From Bacteroidales bacterium (GTDB lineage Bacteria > Bacteroidota > Bacteroidia > Bacteroidales > UBA932): 40,558 nucleotides of DNA. Positions 23,410 to 32,153 of the stretch are shown here, piece after piece. Within the stretch, counting starts at the first letter, position 1. Each line of letters begins with the position of its first letter. Where the stretch lies: positions 1 to 40,558 of the forward strand of contig JAEETO010000010.1 in NCBI GenBank assembly GCA_016290385.1. Direction: 5' to 3'. Made by a program: the position numbers and the translations under genes. Below the pieces are notes generated by a model. The model did no database searches and was not told the DNA's origin. It saw nothing but the letters and a program-made list of their open reading frames with translations.

Positions 23410-24308
23410 TCTTCCGGCCGGAAGGCATGCTCCAGCAGGTAGCTGTAATAGTAGATCCAGTTGTACCAGTCGTGGATGCCTTCGGTGCAGATGTAGGTGT
23501 ACGGATAGCCGTGGCGGTCGAAGTGGCGGCGCAGGTTTTGGACGTGGAGATAGAAATAATCCTGGTCGCTGGTACAGACGTAGTAGCCTTTGGGAGGAGT
23601 GGGAACGAATTGCGTTTTCCACTTCTTTTTTATGCCGGAATAGAACAGGATATGCTGGCTGGGCTTGGGGATAACTTTCCAGAACGGGGAGAAGAGGCCG
23701 ATGTAGTCGAAGGTCTGCGGGGAATCGGCGGAGATGTACAGACTCTGCAGCGCGCCGACCGATAGTCCGCAGATGGCCCGGTGCGCCTTGTCAGGGATGG
23801 TGCGGAAGTGGTTGTCGACATAGCCTACGACGTCGTGCACGAACGCGCTTTCCACTGTTCCATCGATCTCGAAGAGCGACTCCAGGGCATCTTTGTAGCG
23901 GGAATTTTCAAAGTCCTCGTCGTCGTTGTACTGGTTGACATTGGGCAGTACAATGATGGCCGGGACGGCATGTCCCTGGCTGTAAATGCTGTCGGTGACC
24001 TGGAACACATGTCCGCGCTGGATCCACGCGGTCTCATGGCCACGGGCGCCGTGCAGCAGGTAAACGACGGGATAGCGCTGGTCGCCTTCCTCGTAGTCGG
24101 GCGGGAGATAGACGATCATGCGCCGCTGCGTCGGTCCCTTCACGGAACAGGGATACCATGCTTCAACCACATTGCCGACAGGCTGGTAGCCTGATTCGTC
24201 AACGGGTTCGCCGGCATAATAATAGGCCTCGCTCCGATTGCGAAACACCCCGCAGGAAGACAGCACTCCCAGCGCCAGCAACAGAACGATCAGTATCCTT
24301 TTTCGCAT
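23406..24308 (-). CDS. Esterase D/Fes-like alpha/beta-hydrolase lipoprotein
   Basis: This 300-residue predicted lipoprotein (lipobox LSSC, Cys19) has an esterase fold: PVVYLLHGARGHETAW, the nucleophile elbow GLSVGA (Ser183) and a C-terminal GIHDWYNW segment with the probable catalytic His near residue 283. Such enzymes in Bacteroidota often remove acetyl or feruloyl groups from plant polysaccharides, or cleave siderophores; the substrate here is not decided. It is transcribed divergently from the GH27 gene, which hints at hemicellulose or galactan side-chain removal. A TACCTTTG box lies 9 bases before its ATG. Confidence 0.85.
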   Translation of the reverse strand: MRKRILIVLLLALGVLSSCGVFRNRSEAYYYAGEPVDESGYQPVGNVVEAWYPCSVKGPTQRRMIVYLPPDYEEGDQRYPVVYLLHGARGHETAWIQRGHVFQVTDSIYSQGHAVPAIIVLPNVNQYNDDEDFENSRYKDALESLFEIDGTVESAFVHDVVGYVDNHFRTIPDKAHRAICGLSVGALQSLYISADSPQTFDYIGLFSPFWKVIPKPSQHILFYSGIKKKWKTQFVPTPPKGYYVCTSDQDYFYLHVQNLRRHFDRHGYPYTYICTEGIHDWYNWIYYYSYLLEHAFRPED

Positions 24309-24316
24309 ACCGGCCG

Positions 24317-24324
24317 CAAAGGTA
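24317..24324 (-). promoter_or_regulatory. Promoter -7 box for the esterase gene
   Basis: TACCTTTG on the minus strand is an exact TAnnTTTG match placed 9 bases upstream of the esterase ATG, predicting a very short leader. No clear -33 TTTG is seen. Confidence 0.55.
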
Positions 24325-24365
24325 CGAAATAATATGCTTCATCGCTGCCTAAGGGAAAAATAGAG

Positions 24366-24373
24366 TATCTTTG
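24366..24373 (+). promoter_or_regulatory. Promoter -7 box for the GH27 gene
   Basis: TATCTTTG is an exact TAnnTTTG match 25 bases before the ATG at 24398, divergent from the esterase promoter. The -33 region lacks a good TTTG. Confidence 0.55.
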
Positions 24374-24397
24374 TCAACACGCGCAAAACAAATCACT

Positions 24398-26596
24398 ATG
24401 AAAAAGTTCGTCATTGCTTGTTACCTGTTTTTCTGCTGCCTCTCCTTGGCGCTGGCCCAGGAGGTGAAAGTGTCTGACGCCCGTTTCTGCAAGGGCGACA
24501 ATGCCGCCTGGAGTGCGGCTGGTTTCGATGACAGTGCCTGGCCTGTGCTCTCCCTGGAGAAAAACTGGGATGACCAGGGTGTCAGGATTACGGAGGACTA
24601 CGGATGGTACCGCATCCATGTCGTCATTCCTTCCGTTTTGAAAAATGGAGCTTCCGGCCTGGTCCTGCTGGACCTCGGTCCCATTGACGATGCCGACCAA
24701 ACCTGGTTCAACGGCCAGCTCGTGGGAAAGACGGGTTCGATGCCTGATGATCCGGACGGCTATTCGAGCCAGTGGAGCACGCCCCGCCGGTATATCGTGG
24801 ATGCCGGTAAGGTCCGTTGGGACAAGGACAATGTGATCGCCGTGCGCGTGTATAACGGGGGAGACCCGGGTGGCTTTTTCGAACGGCCGGTGCGTATCGC
24901 TAAGCCCGGCCTGTCCGATGTCGTAACGCTGTCACTGACCGGGGAAAAGGACGCCTGCCGCATGAAACTCCGTAGTGCCATGAAGACCTCCGGCACACTC
25001 GAAGTGTGTATCAGTGAACCCGTTGTCGGGGATGTTTCCGGCAAGCTGGAAGAAAAGGCGCCCGTCGTACAGAAAGTCAAGCTCTCTCCGGGCAAGGAAA
25101 CCGTGCTTTCCTGGCCGGTTCCGGAGCAGGGCCGCATCAAAGTGACCTATCGCGACGACCGCTTCGACGGCATGCTGTCGGCCCGTTATGCTGCGCCGTA
25201 TATCCTCACGCCGCCCGCACCTGCCACGCCGCGTTACAACGGCCCTCTGGTGTTCGGTGTGCGCCCCGGATCGCCGGTGATCTTCCGCCTGGCCTTCTCG
25301 GGCGAAAAGCCCATGGTCTATGACGTCGAGGGTCTTCCCGAAGGCGTCGTGCTCAACCCGTCCAAAGGCGTGCTCAGCGGCAGCGTCGCGGAAAAAGGCG
25401 ATTATCCGCTGGTACTGGTAGCGAGAAATGCGCACGGCGAAGCCCGTCAGGCCTTCACCTTGAAAGTAGGCGACCAGATCGCCCTGACGCCGCCCATGGG
25501 CTGGAATTCCTGGAACTGCTGGGGCTTGAGCGTCTCGCAGGAAAAAGTGATGGCTTCGGCTGCCGCGCTCATCAACCGGGGCCTTGCCGATTATGGCTAT
25601 GCATATATCAATGTCGATGACGCATGGGAGGCGGAGGAAAGGGCTGCCGACGGCAGCATCGTCTGCAACGAAAAATTCCCGGACATGAAAGGCCTGGGCG
25701 ACTGGCTGCACGGAAACGGCCTGAAACTGGGCATCTATTCCAGTCCTGGCGATCGCACTTGTGGCGGCTACCTGGGCACGCTGGATCATGAAAAGCAGGA
25801 TGCCGAGACTTGGAACAGTTGGGGCGTGGACTATCTGAAATACGACTGGTGCGGCTATTCGAAAGTATTCAGGGCGCAGTCCGACAAGTCGACGGCTTCT
25901 TATGTGCGCCCGTACCTGAAGATGCAGGAATATCTCCGGCAGCAGCCTCGCGACATCTTCTATTCGCTCTGCCAGTACGGCATGGCGGATGTCTGGACCT
26001 GGGGCCACGCCGTGGACGCCAATTCCTGGCGGACGACCGGCGATATTACAGACACTTGGAAATCCTTGTACAACATTGGCTTCCAGCGTCAGACGGAACT
26101 CTATCCCTACGCGGGCCCCGGACACTGGAACGACCCGGACATGCTGGTGGTAGGGAAGGTGGGTTGGAGCGACCATCTCCGCGACAGCAGGCTCACGCCC
26201 GACGAGCAGTACACCCACATCACGTTGTGGTCGCTGCTGGCCGCCAACATGCTTATCGGCTGCGACATCGCCCAGATCGACGACTTTACCTTCAATCTGC
26301 TGTGTAATAACGAAGTAAATGCCGTCAACCAGGACATCCTGGGCCGGCAGGCGCATCGTGACGTCAACGAAGACGGCATGCAGATCTGGAGCCGTCCCCT
26401 GGCCGACGGCGGCACGGCCATCGGTATCTTCAATCTGAATGACGACGATGTCCCCGTGAATCTCGCCGGCGCTCTGGCCAAGATCGGCCTGACCGGCCTC
26501 TCGACCGTCCGAGACCTCTGGCGCCAGCAAGACATCCCTGTGGACGCCGTCTACACCATTCCCACCCACGGCGTCCGCTTCATCAAAGTAAAATAA
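24398..26596 (+). CDS. GH27 alpha-galactosidase with N-terminal beta-sandwich and Ig-like domains
   Basis: This is a 732-residue secreted enzyme with a signal peptide ending LALAQ. Residues about 25-175 are a GH2-type sugar-binding-like jelly roll (FDDSAWPVL, WYRIHVVIP, WFNGQLVG). Residues about 285-355 are a putative Ig domain (YDVEGLPEGVVLNPSKGVLSG). The GH27 barrel starts at about 361 (LTPPMGWNSWNCWG). The nucleophile is Asp483 in YLKYDWCGYS and the acid/base Asp581 in GHWNDPDMLVVG. A C-terminal beta-sandwich closes the protein. It hydrolyses terminal alpha-galactosides, or possibly beta-arabinopyranosides, which GH27 also covers. The ATG at 24398 follows the promoter box; an upstream TTG overlaps it. 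A T-poor repeat region follows the stop. Confidence 0.93.
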   Translation: MKKFVIACYLFFCCLSLALAQEVKVSDARFCKGDNAAWSAAGFDDSAWPVLSLEKNWDDQGVRITEDYGWYRIHVVIPSVLKNGASGLVLLDLGPIDDADQTWFNGQLVGKTGSMPDDPDGYSSQWSTPRRYIVDAGKVRWDKDNVIAVRVYNGGDPGGFFERPVRIAKPGLSDVVTLSLTGEKDACRMKLRSAMKTSGTLEVCISEPVVGDVSGKLEEKAPVVQKVKLSPGKETVLSWPVPEQGRIKVTYRDDRFDGMLSARYAAPYILTPPAPATPRYNGPLVFGVRPGSPVIFRLAFSGEKPMVYDVEGLPEGVVLNPSKGVLSGSVAEKGDYPLVLVARNAHGEARQAFTLKVGDQIALTPPMGWNSWNCWGLSVSQEKVMASAAALINRGLADYGYAYINVDDAWEAEERAADGSIVCNEKFPDMKGLGDWLHGNGLKLGIYSSPGDRTCGGYLGTLDHEKQDAETWNSWGVDYLKYDWCGYSKVFRAQSDKSTASYVRPYLKMQEYLRQQPRDIFYSLCQYGMADVWTWGHAVDANSWRTTGDITDTWKSLYNIGFQRQTELYPYAGPGHWNDPDMLVVGKVGWSDHLRDSRLTPDEQYTHITLWSLLAANMLIGCDIAQIDDFTFNLLCNNEVNAVNQDILGRQAHRDVNEDGMQIWSRPLADGGTAIGIFNLNDDDVPVNLAGALAKIGLTGLSTVRDLWRQQDIPVDAVYTIPTHGVRFIKVK

Positions 26597-26711
26597 AAGG
26601 AAAAAGGCAGTTGCTTTGCAACTGCCGCGCTACAAAAGCGAAGCGCCGGCCGGAACGGCCGAGGGGTCTGGGGATGTGCCCCAGTGGAAAAGGAGGCTGC
26701 TCGCAGCCTCC
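26597..26711. repeat. Tandem hairpin modules between GH27 and tRNA-Glu
   Basis: This gene-free stretch contains perfect 9-bp hairpins at 26606-26626 (GGCAGTTGC/GCAACTGCC) and 26692-26711 (GGAGGCTGC/GCAGCCTCC). Weaker hairpins lie at about 26648-26660 and 26668-26684. Both strong hairpins are followed on the plus strand by the same GCGCTACAAAA. On the minus strand each therefore reads TTTTGTAGCGC, hairpin, then a T-run (CCTTTTTCC or CCTTTTCC), which looks like a repeated terminator module. The stems differ by compensatory changes. No convincing gene is present here. Confidence 0.7.
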
Positions 26712-26764
26712 GCGCTACAAAATAAAAGAGAAGCTCCGAGAGCTTCTCTTTTATTTTGTAGCGC
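26712..26764 (-). terminator. Long perfect palindrome downstream of tRNA-Glu, likely bidirectional terminator
   Basis: Two perfectly complementary 25-base arms (26712-26736 and 26740-26764) surround a 3-base loop. The core AGAGAAGCTC/GAGCTTCTCT is followed by TTTATTTT on the plus strand and, by symmetry, on the minus strand, so it can terminate both the tRNA and the GH27 transcript. The outer arms include the 3' acceptor end of the tRNA (GTAGCGC), meaning the acceptor segment is duplicated in inverted orientation. Confidence 0.7.
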
Positions 26765-26831
26765 TACCGGGATTCGAACCCGGATTTCAGCCTTGAGAGG
26801 GCCGCGAACTAAACCCTTATTCGATAGCGCC
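26759..26831 (-). tRNA. tRNA-Glu (anticodon CTC)
   Basis: A 73-base cloverleaf folds on the minus strand: acceptor GGCGCTA/TAGCGCT (one G-T pair), D-arm GAAT/GTTC with GG in the loop, anticodon arm CGGCC-CTCTCAA-GGCTG with anticodon CTC (reads GAG), a 4-base variable loop, and T-arm CCGGG-TTCGAAT-CCCGG. CCA is not encoded. A CTC isoacceptor fits the GC-rich codon use of the window. A full promoter lies upstream at 26848-26878 and a terminator-like palindrome follows. Confidence 0.93.
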
Positions 26832-26847
26832 ATGGGGTTTGGGACTG

Positions 26848-26878
26848 CAAATGTACGCCAAACTTTTGATTTTCCAAA
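26848..26878 (-). promoter_or_regulatory. Consensus Bacteroidota promoter for tRNA-Glu
   Basis: On the minus strand TTTG (26875-26878) and TACATTTG (26848-26855) are separated by exactly 19 bases, the consensus -33/-7 arrangement of the Bacteroidota primary sigma factor. The box ends 16 bases before the tRNA 5' end. Confidence 0.8.
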
Positions 26879-26945
26879 AAAAAATCCAAGAAACTGTTTT
26901 GAACTGCCAAAATGTCTGTCATTTTACGATGGCAGGTATTTTGAT

Positions 26946-26953
26946 TATCTTTG
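26946..26953 (+). promoter_or_regulatory. Promoter -7 box for the grpE-dnaJ operon
   Basis: TATCTTTG matches TAnnTTTG exactly and lies 27 bases before the grpE ATG. The -33 position holds only TTTT/TTTA (26922-26926), a near match. No CIRCE or other heat-shock operator was recognised. Confidence 0.6.
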
Positions 26954-26980
26954 TGACCGGAAAATAAGCCCGATAAAGAT

Positions 26981-27550
26981 ATGGAAGAAGAAATCAAAAA
27001 CATAGAAAACACAGAACAGAAAGAAGAGAAGCCCGTATCGGAGAAAGACCGTAAGAAAAAGAAAATCGCCGAACAGGCCGAACAGATCAAAGCTCTGACC
27101 GAAGAACTCGAAAAGGCCCGCGAAGAAGTGGCGGAAACAAGGGACCAGCACCTGCGCCTGCAGGCCGAATGGGACAACTACCGCCGCCGTACCGCCAAGG
27201 AACGCCTCGAACTCATCGACAGCGCCGGCAAGGACATCCTGACGGGCTTCCTGCCCGTGGTGGACGACTGCCAGCGCGCCCTGCAAGTCCTGCGCGAATC
27301 CGGCGCCGACCCGGCCGCCATCGAAGGCACGGAACTGATCTACAACAAACTGATGAATTTCCTGAAGCAGCGCGGCGTGGAGCCGATCCCTGCCCGCGGC
27401 GCCGCATTCGATACCGATTTCCATGAGGCCGTGGCCAAGTTCCCGGTCGAAGACCCTGAGAAGAAGAATACGGTGATTGACGTGACCCAGGAAGGGTACA
27501 CGCTTAACGGCAACGTGATCCGCTACGCAAAAGTCGTGGTGGGCATCTGA
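26981..27550 (+). CDS. grpE: GrpE nucleotide exchange factor
   Basis: GrpE releases ADP from DnaK. The 189-residue protein has a charged, Lys/Glu-rich N-terminus (residues 1-30), a long coiled coil (about 30-70), the conserved QAEWDNYRRRTAKER helix, a four-helix region and the C-terminal beta wing (FDTDFHEAV, VIDVTQEGYTLNGNVIRYAKVVVG). It lies 21 bases before dnaJ, a common Bacteroidota arrangement; dnaK is not in the window. Confidence 0.97.
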   Translation: MEEEIKNIENTEQKEEKPVSEKDRKKKKIAEQAEQIKALTEELEKAREEVAETRDQHLRLQAEWDNYRRRTAKERLELIDSAGKDILTGFLPVVDDCQRALQVLRESGADPAAIEGTELIYNKLMNFLKQRGVEPIPARGAAFDTDFHEAVAKFPVEDPEKKNTVIDVTQEGYTLNGNVIRYAKVVVGI

Positions 27551-27557
27551 GCCTGAC

Positions 27558-27563
27558 AGGAGG
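27558..27563 (+). promoter_or_regulatory. Strong Shine-Dalgarno AGGAGG before dnaJ
   Basis: AGGAGG ends 8 bases before the dnaJ ATG at 27572. Perfect Shine-Dalgarno sequences are rare in Bacteroidota and absent before almost all other genes here. Confidence 0.55.
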
Positions 27564-27571
27564 AACGAACA

Positions 27572-28684
27572 ATGGCAGAAAAAAGAGATTACTACGAAGT
27601 GCTGGGCGTCGACAAGGGCGCCTCGGCAGAAGACATCAAGAAAGCCTATCGCAAGAAGGCCATCCAATACCATCCCGACAAGAATCCCGGTGACAAGGAG
27701 GCAGAGGAGAAGTTCAAGGAAGCAGCGGAAGCCTATGACGTCCTGAGCGATCCGCAGAAACGCGCCCGCTACGACCAGTTCGGCCACGCCGGCATGAGCG
27801 GCCAGGGCGGATTCAGCGGCGGTGGCTTCTCGATGGAAGACATCTTCTCGCAGTTCGGCGATATCTTCGGCGGCGCTTTCGGCGGTGCGTTCAGCGGCTT
27901 CGGCGGTTCCCGCAGCAGCGGCGGCCGTCGCGTGGCCCGCGGCACCGATATCCGCATCAAAGTGAAACTGAGCCTGGCCGAGGTGATGAAAGGCGTCGAG
28001 AAAACCGTCAAGATCAACAAGATGGTGACCTGCCCCGACTGCCATGGCAGAGGCGCCGTGAGCGAGGCCGATATCAAGACCTGCGACCATTGCCACGGAA
28101 CCGGTGTGGTGACCAAGATCGCCAACACCATCCTGGGCCAGATGCAGACCTCTTCACCCTGCCCGTACTGCGGCGGCGAAGGCAAGAAGATCACCAATCC
28201 CTGCCGCAAATGCAGCGGCTCCGGCCTGGTGAAGAGCGCCGAGGAGATTACCTTCAAGATCCCGGCCGGCGTGCAGGAGGGCATGCAGCTGACCATCCAG
28301 GGCAAGGGCAACGCCGCCCGCAACAACGGCGTCCCGGGCAACCTGCTGGTCGTCATCGAGGAGGAGGGGCCCAAGGAAGGCGGCCTCCAGCGCGATGGCA
28401 ACGACTTGATCTACAACCTGAACCTGTCGATCCCGGACGCCGTCCTCGGCTGTTCGGTCGAGATTCCGTACATCGACAGCAAACTCAAGATCAAGGTCGA
28501 TCCCGGCACGCAGCCCGGAAAGATCCTGAAACTCCGCGGAAAAGGCATCCCCGATGTCAACGGTTACGGAAGCGGCGACTACCTGATCTACGTGCAGGTC
28601 TATGTGCCGAAGAAACTGGACCGCAAAGAAAAAGAAATCATGGAAAGCTGGCGCGATTCATCTTCCTTCAAACCCAAGTCATGA
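27572..28684 (+). CDS. dnaJ: Chaperone DnaJ
   Basis: This 370-residue class A J-protein stimulates DnaK ATPase and delivers unfolded clients. It has a J-domain with HPD at 34-36, a Gly/Phe-rich stretch (about 70-120), four zinc motifs ([32 protein letters not shown]) and the substrate-binding beta-barrels to the C-terminus. The last codons overlap the M23 peptidase gene by 4 bases (ATGA at 28681-28684), an unusual coupling of a cytoplasmic chaperone to an exported cell-wall enzyme. Confidence 0.97.
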   Translation: MAEKRDYYEVLGVDKGASAEDIKKAYRKKAIQYHPDKNPGDKEAEEKFKEAAEAYDVLSDPQKRARYDQFGHAGMSGQGGFSGGGFSMEDIFSQFGDIFGGAFGGAFSGFGGSRSSGGRRVARGTDIRIKVKLSLAEVMKGVEKTVKINKMVTCPDCHGRGAVSEADIKTCDHCHGTGVVTKIANTILGQMQTSSPCPYCGGEGKKITNPCRKCSGSGLVKSAEEITFKIPAGVQEGMQLTIQGKGNAARNNGVPGNLLVVIEEEGPKEGGLQRDGNDLIYNLNLSIPDAVLGCSVEIPYIDSKLKIKVDPGTQPGKILKLRGKGIPDVNGYGSGDYLIYVQVYVPKKLDRKEKEIMESWRDSSSFKPKS

Positions 28685-30324
28685 AGCGATTCTTCCCGCT
28701 GGTTTTCGCGCTGGTTCTCAGCTTGAATGCATGGGCACAGGAGCAGGCCATACGGCCGCTCGATGTGCCCATGTCGTTTGCCGGCACCTATGGCGAGCTC
28801 CGGCACGACCACTTCCACAGCGGGGTGGACTGGCGCGTGGGCGGCAAGGTGGGCGATGACATCCATGTGATCAAAAGCGGGTATATCTCCCGCGTGAGCG
28901 TGTCTCCCTGGGGCTACGGCAATGGCATCTACGTGACGCATCCCGACGGAACGACCTCGGTCTACGGCCATTTGCTCCGTTTCTGCGAGCCCGTGGCCCG
29001 GCGCGTGGAGAAAGAACAGTACGCGACGGAAAGCTTCAGCGTGAACCTCCGCTTTGCTCCCGATGAATTTCCTGTAAAACAGGGCGATGTCATTGGACAG
29101 GTGGGAAATACCGGCTCTTCCGCCGGCCCGCACCTCCACATGGAAATCCGAGACACGGAGCAGGACCTGAGCCTGAATTACATCTCCCGGGGCGTTTACA
29201 AGCCCATTGACAAGACGAGCCCCCAGTTCCACCGGGTGTGCTTCTATGCCCTCGACACGCTGCCGCTGGCCGGGAGCTGGCGCATCCACAACCTGACGAA
29301 GCCCGAGGCCGTGCGCGACACGCTTGTGCTGCCCTGGCGCAGCTACGTGGCCATTGATGCCACGGACCGCCAAGAAGGGACAGGTGCCAAGCTGGCCGTG
29401 GAACAATATCGCGTCAGCCTTGACGATACCTTGCTCTTTGCCTTCAAGGTGGGTGACGTGCCCACGGACCGCGGACGCTATATCCGCTCGCTCATCCAGT
29501 ACGACGAAAGCCGCCGGGGCGGCCGCGACCTGGTGAAGAGCCTCGTGGAGCCCGGCAACCGGCTCGACGACCGCATTGAAAGCCGCCATCGCGGGGTGAT
29601 CGAGCTTGACGACGAAGCCGTCCATACCCTGATGCTCGAAGCTATCGACGAACATGGCAACCGGGCTGCGCTGCGTTACCGCGTGCGGCACGGGGACGAA
29701 CGCTTCCAGGCTCCCGTGCGCGACAGTACGCTGCAAGCGCTTCCCTGGCTCTGGTATATGCAGAACAGTGTGACCGACAGCACGATGAGCTATTATCTGC
29801 CTGCCGGTGCGCTCTGCGACAACATCTATTTCACATGGAAGAAAGTGGCCGGTCCCGATCCGGCCCGAGGCATCGTGTCCGACGTTTGGCAGATCGGCTC
29901 GCCCGACATTCCGCTGATGCGGGCCGGGGCGTTGGAGATCGCTGCTGACGTACCCCCGGAACTCGAGGACAAGGCCTATATGGCCAACTATGGCCGGACA
30001 TTGAGCTATTCGGGCGTCAATGTCCGTTTCGGAACCTATTGCGTGGCCATCGACACGGTGGCGCCCGCGATCCAGTTCGTGGAACGCAAGAAGAATATCG
30101 TTGACGGCAGCCGCATCCGCATCCGCGTGCGCGATGACGGTTCCGGCATCGAAGCAGCGCGGGTGGAGATTGACGGGAAATGGTATCTGTCGATGCTTCG
30201 CAACGGCGTTGTATCGCTGGAACTCAAACCGGAGCGCCTGCGCCGCGGCAAACATGCAATCAAAGTGATCGTTACAGATATCTGTGGAAATGAAAGCCAT
30301 GAAACCCGGGACTTTTCATATTGA
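28681..30324 (+). CDS. M23 (LytM-type) metallopeptidase, exported
   Basis: This 547-residue protein has a signal peptide ending NAWAQ. The M23 domain occupies about residues 25-180. Zinc ligands are present: HSGVD (His46, Asp50) and PHLHMEIRD (His151, His153), so it should be an active peptidoglycan endopeptidase and not a degenerate activator. The C-terminal 350 residues are beta-rich, with Ig-like features ([36 protein letters not shown]), and probably tether or regulate it. The ATG at 28681 overlaps dnaJ; the 3' end overlaps anmK by 26 bases. Confidence 0.92.
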   Translation: MKRFFPLVFALVLSLNAWAQEQAIRPLDVPMSFAGTYGELRHDHFHSGVDWRVGGKVGDDIHVIKSGYISRVSVSPWGYGNGIYVTHPDGTTSVYGHLLRFCEPVARRVEKEQYATESFSVNLRFAPDEFPVKQGDVIGQVGNTGSSAGPHLHMEIRDTEQDLSLNYISRGVYKPIDKTSPQFHRVCFYALDTLPLAGSWRIHNLTKPEAVRDTLVLPWRSYVAIDATDRQEGTGAKLAVEQYRVSLDDTLLFAFKVGDVPTDRGRYIRSLIQYDESRRGGRDLVKSLVEPGNRLDDRIESRHRGVIELDDEAVHTLMLEAIDEHGNRAALRYRVRHGDERFQAPVRDSTLQALPWLWYMQNSVTDSTMSYYLPAGALCDNIYFTWKKVAGPDPARGIVSDVWQIGSPDIPLMRAGALEIAADVPPELEDKAYMANYGRTLSYSGVNVRFGTYCVAIDTVAPAIQFVERKKNIVDGSRIRIRVRDDGSGIEAARVEIDGKWYLSMLRNGVVSLELKPERLRRGKHAIKVIVTDICGNESHETRDFSY

Positions 30325-31372
30325 CGTGGTGGGCCTGATGTCGGGCACGTCGCTCGACGGGCTCGACCTGTGCTGCGTCCATTTTGACTATGACGGCAGC
30401 TGGAATTATCACATTGTCAAGGCTGAAAGCGTTGACTATCCGGAAGGATTGCGACAGCGGCTGGCTACGGCCCAGACGATGTCGGCGCTCGACTATGCGC
30501 GGCTCCACTCGGACTACGGCCTGTATCTGGGTGAGAAGGTGCGTGATTTCATCGCTCGCAACGGCCTGAAGGTCGACCTGGTCGCTTCGCACGGCCAGAC
30601 GATCTTCCATCAGCCATCCGTGCGCTTTACGGGCCAGATCGGCTCCGGGGCGGGCATTGCTGCGATGACGGGCATCGATACGGTGTGCGATTTCCGGACG
30701 ACCGACGTGGCGCTGGGCGGGCAGGGTGCTCCGCTGGTTCCGATCGGTGATGCGGTCTTGTTCGGCGATTACGACTACTGCCTGAACCTGGGCGGTTTTT
30801 CGAATATCTCGTATGCGGAGGGCGGCAAGCGGCTGGCCTACGACATCTCGCCGGTCAACTATGTGCTCAATCATTATGCCGGCCGGCTGGGCATGGCGTA
30901 CGACCGCGACGGGGAGACGGCGCGGAGCGGACAGGTGTGCACTGCGTTGCTGGATGCCTTGAATGCGCTGCCTTTCTATACGCAGGCCGGCCCCAAGTCG
31001 CTGGGACGCGAATGGGTGGAGGCGGAGGTCTATCCGCTGATCGAGGGTTACGGCCTTCCCGTGGCGGATGTGCTGGCGACATTTGTCGAGCATGTGGCCG
31101 TCCAGGTCGGACGGCACGTCCGCAGTGGACGGGTGCTGGTGACCGGCGGCGGTGCGCGCAACCGCTTTCTGGTCGGGCGGATGCAGGCGCTCGCGCCGCA
31201 GGTGCAGTACGTAGTGCCCGACGCTTTGACGATCGATTTCAAGGAGGCGCTGATCTTTGCGCTGCTGGGTGCGCTCTATATGGCCGACCGGCCCAACTGC
31301 CTGGCTTCTGTGACGGGGGCCTCGCATGACAATATCGGAGGTTGTTTATACAAAGGAAACAGAATAAGATGA
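30299..31372 (+). CDS. anmK: Anhydro-N-acetylmuramic acid kinase AnmK
   Basis: AnmK phosphorylates and opens 1,6-anhydroMurNAc released during wall turnover, giving MurNAc-6-phosphate. The 357-residue ASKHA kinase shows VGLMSGTSLDGLDLCC, ASHGQTIFHQP, FRTTDVALGGQGAPLVPIGD, LNLGGFSNIS and VTGGGARNRFLVGRM. The ATG at 30299 places the SGTSLDG loop at the usual distance; an in-frame ATG (30290) or GTG (30284) upstream is possible. Overlap with the M23 endopeptidase gene links wall cleavage with muropeptide sugar recycling. Confidence 0.95.
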   Translation: MKPGTFHIDVVGLMSGTSLDGLDLCCVHFDYDGSWNYHIVKAESVDYPEGLRQRLATAQTMSALDYARLHSDYGLYLGEKVRDFIARNGLKVDLVASHGQTIFHQPSVRFTGQIGSGAGIAAMTGIDTVCDFRTTDVALGGQGAPLVPIGDAVLFGDYDYCLNLGGFSNISYAEGGKRLAYDISPVNYVLNHYAGRLGMAYDRDGETARSGQVCTALLDALNALPFYTQAGPKSLGREWVEAEVYPLIEGYGLPVADVLATFVEHVAVQVGRHVRSGRVLVTGGGARNRFLVGRMQALAPQVQYVVPDALTIDFKEALIFALLGALYMADRPNCLASVTGASHDNIGGCLYKGNRIR

Positions 31373-31944
31373 AACGTTATTTCGTAATCGCGCTGGCGCT
31401 GCTGGCGCTGGCTTCCTGCACGAAGAAGCAGGCCGATCCCGTGGCCGATGCCATCGTAGCTGAGATGATGAAAGATGTCGACCAGCCTTATCAGCTGCAA
31501 ATCACGGATTTGAAGTTGTTGGACTCCACGACCTTCTCCACGGAGTTCCAACGCCGCATCGGAATCTACAATACGCGGCTCGACCAGAACACGGCCCGTT
31601 TGGAGAAATACATGAAGCAGGGCATGAAGAAGAATGCTTCCCTGATGTTCGAGTCCCTGCAGAAAGACACGAAGATCTACAATGAGCTCATCACGATGAA
31701 GGAGATGATGGGTGACGATACCCTGAATGTGGCCTATTACGACTATTCGTACACCTACAGCGGCAAGGTGGGGAAGACCCGCATTCCGGCGCAACAGGCC
31801 TTTGCGACAGTGACGCCTGACTACCGCGTGCTGACCTGCGTGTCGGACCAGCGTGACATGCACAAGGCCACGGGCCTGGTCATTCCGGGCTACAAAGAGT
31901 TGCTGGACAGTTTCAAGGAAAGCGAAGAAGAGCAAGAACAATAA
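31369..31944 (+). CDS. Small lipoprotein of unknown function
   Basis: This 191-residue lipoprotein has lipobox LASC (Cys17). The mature part is mostly helical and charged (PVADAIVAEMMKDVDQPYQLQITDLK; RLEKYMKQGMKKNASLMFESLQKD), then beta-like (VAYYDYSYTYSGKVGKTRIP), with an acidic Glu-rich tail. I recognise no family. The start overlaps the anmK stop (ATGA at 31369-31372), so it belongs to the same transcript. An upstream TTG at 31342 would spoil the signal peptide. Confidence 0.85.
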   Translation: MKRYFVIALALLALASCTKKQADPVADAIVAEMMKDVDQPYQLQITDLKLLDSTTFSTEFQRRIGIYNTRLDQNTARLEKYMKQGMKKNASLMFESLQKDTKIYNELITMKEMMGDDTLNVAYYDYSYTYSGKVGKTRIPAQQAFATVTPDYRVLTCVSDQRDMHKATGLVIPGYKELLDSFKESEEEQEQ

Positions 31945-31955
31945 AAGAACATACT

Positions 31956-32147
31956 ATGAATCCTGGCGACAAACTCCTGGTTATCAGCATTGATAGCTCC
32001 GACGGCCGCGAGGCGGCCGCCTCCGACCTTACCGGCGTGGAAGCCCGCGTCGAACGTGTCAACGACGATGGCACCATCTATCTGGAAGGCCATTCCTACC
32101 CGGTTATTTCCGGCCGCGACGTCTATACCATTACAGAAATCGGCTGA
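31956..32147 (+). CDS. 63-residue beta-rich cytoplasmic protein, unknown
   Basis: The protein has no signal peptide and is acidic. The sequence (PGDKLLVISIDSSDG, VEARVERVNDDGTIYLEGHSYPVI) suggests a small beta-barrel of SH3 or OB type. Codon use matches its neighbours, and it fits between the lipoprotein (11 bases upstream) and the SH3-domain gene (6 bases downstream), which supports a real gene. Function is unknown. Confidence 0.7.
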   Translation: MNPGDKLLVISIDSSDGREAAASDLTGVEARVERVNDDGTIYLEGHSYPVISGRDVYTITEIG

Positions 32148-32153
32148 TGATCT

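Noticed and set aside
26597-26711. Short repeats considered as a CRISPR array
   Set aside because: Only two hairpin modules with differing stems and no regular spacers; no cas genes nearby.
26759-26831. Alternative reading of the tRNA with a start one base later (GCGCTAT acceptor)
   Set aside because: That register removes linker bases 8-9 and base 26; starting at 26831 gives a normal 73-base cloverleaf.
26616-27005. Plus-strand open frame across the hairpin modules, tRNA and grpE promoter
   Set aside because: It crosses a complete tRNA gene on the other strand, repeats and a promoter, and runs into grpE in another frame; the protein has no family features.
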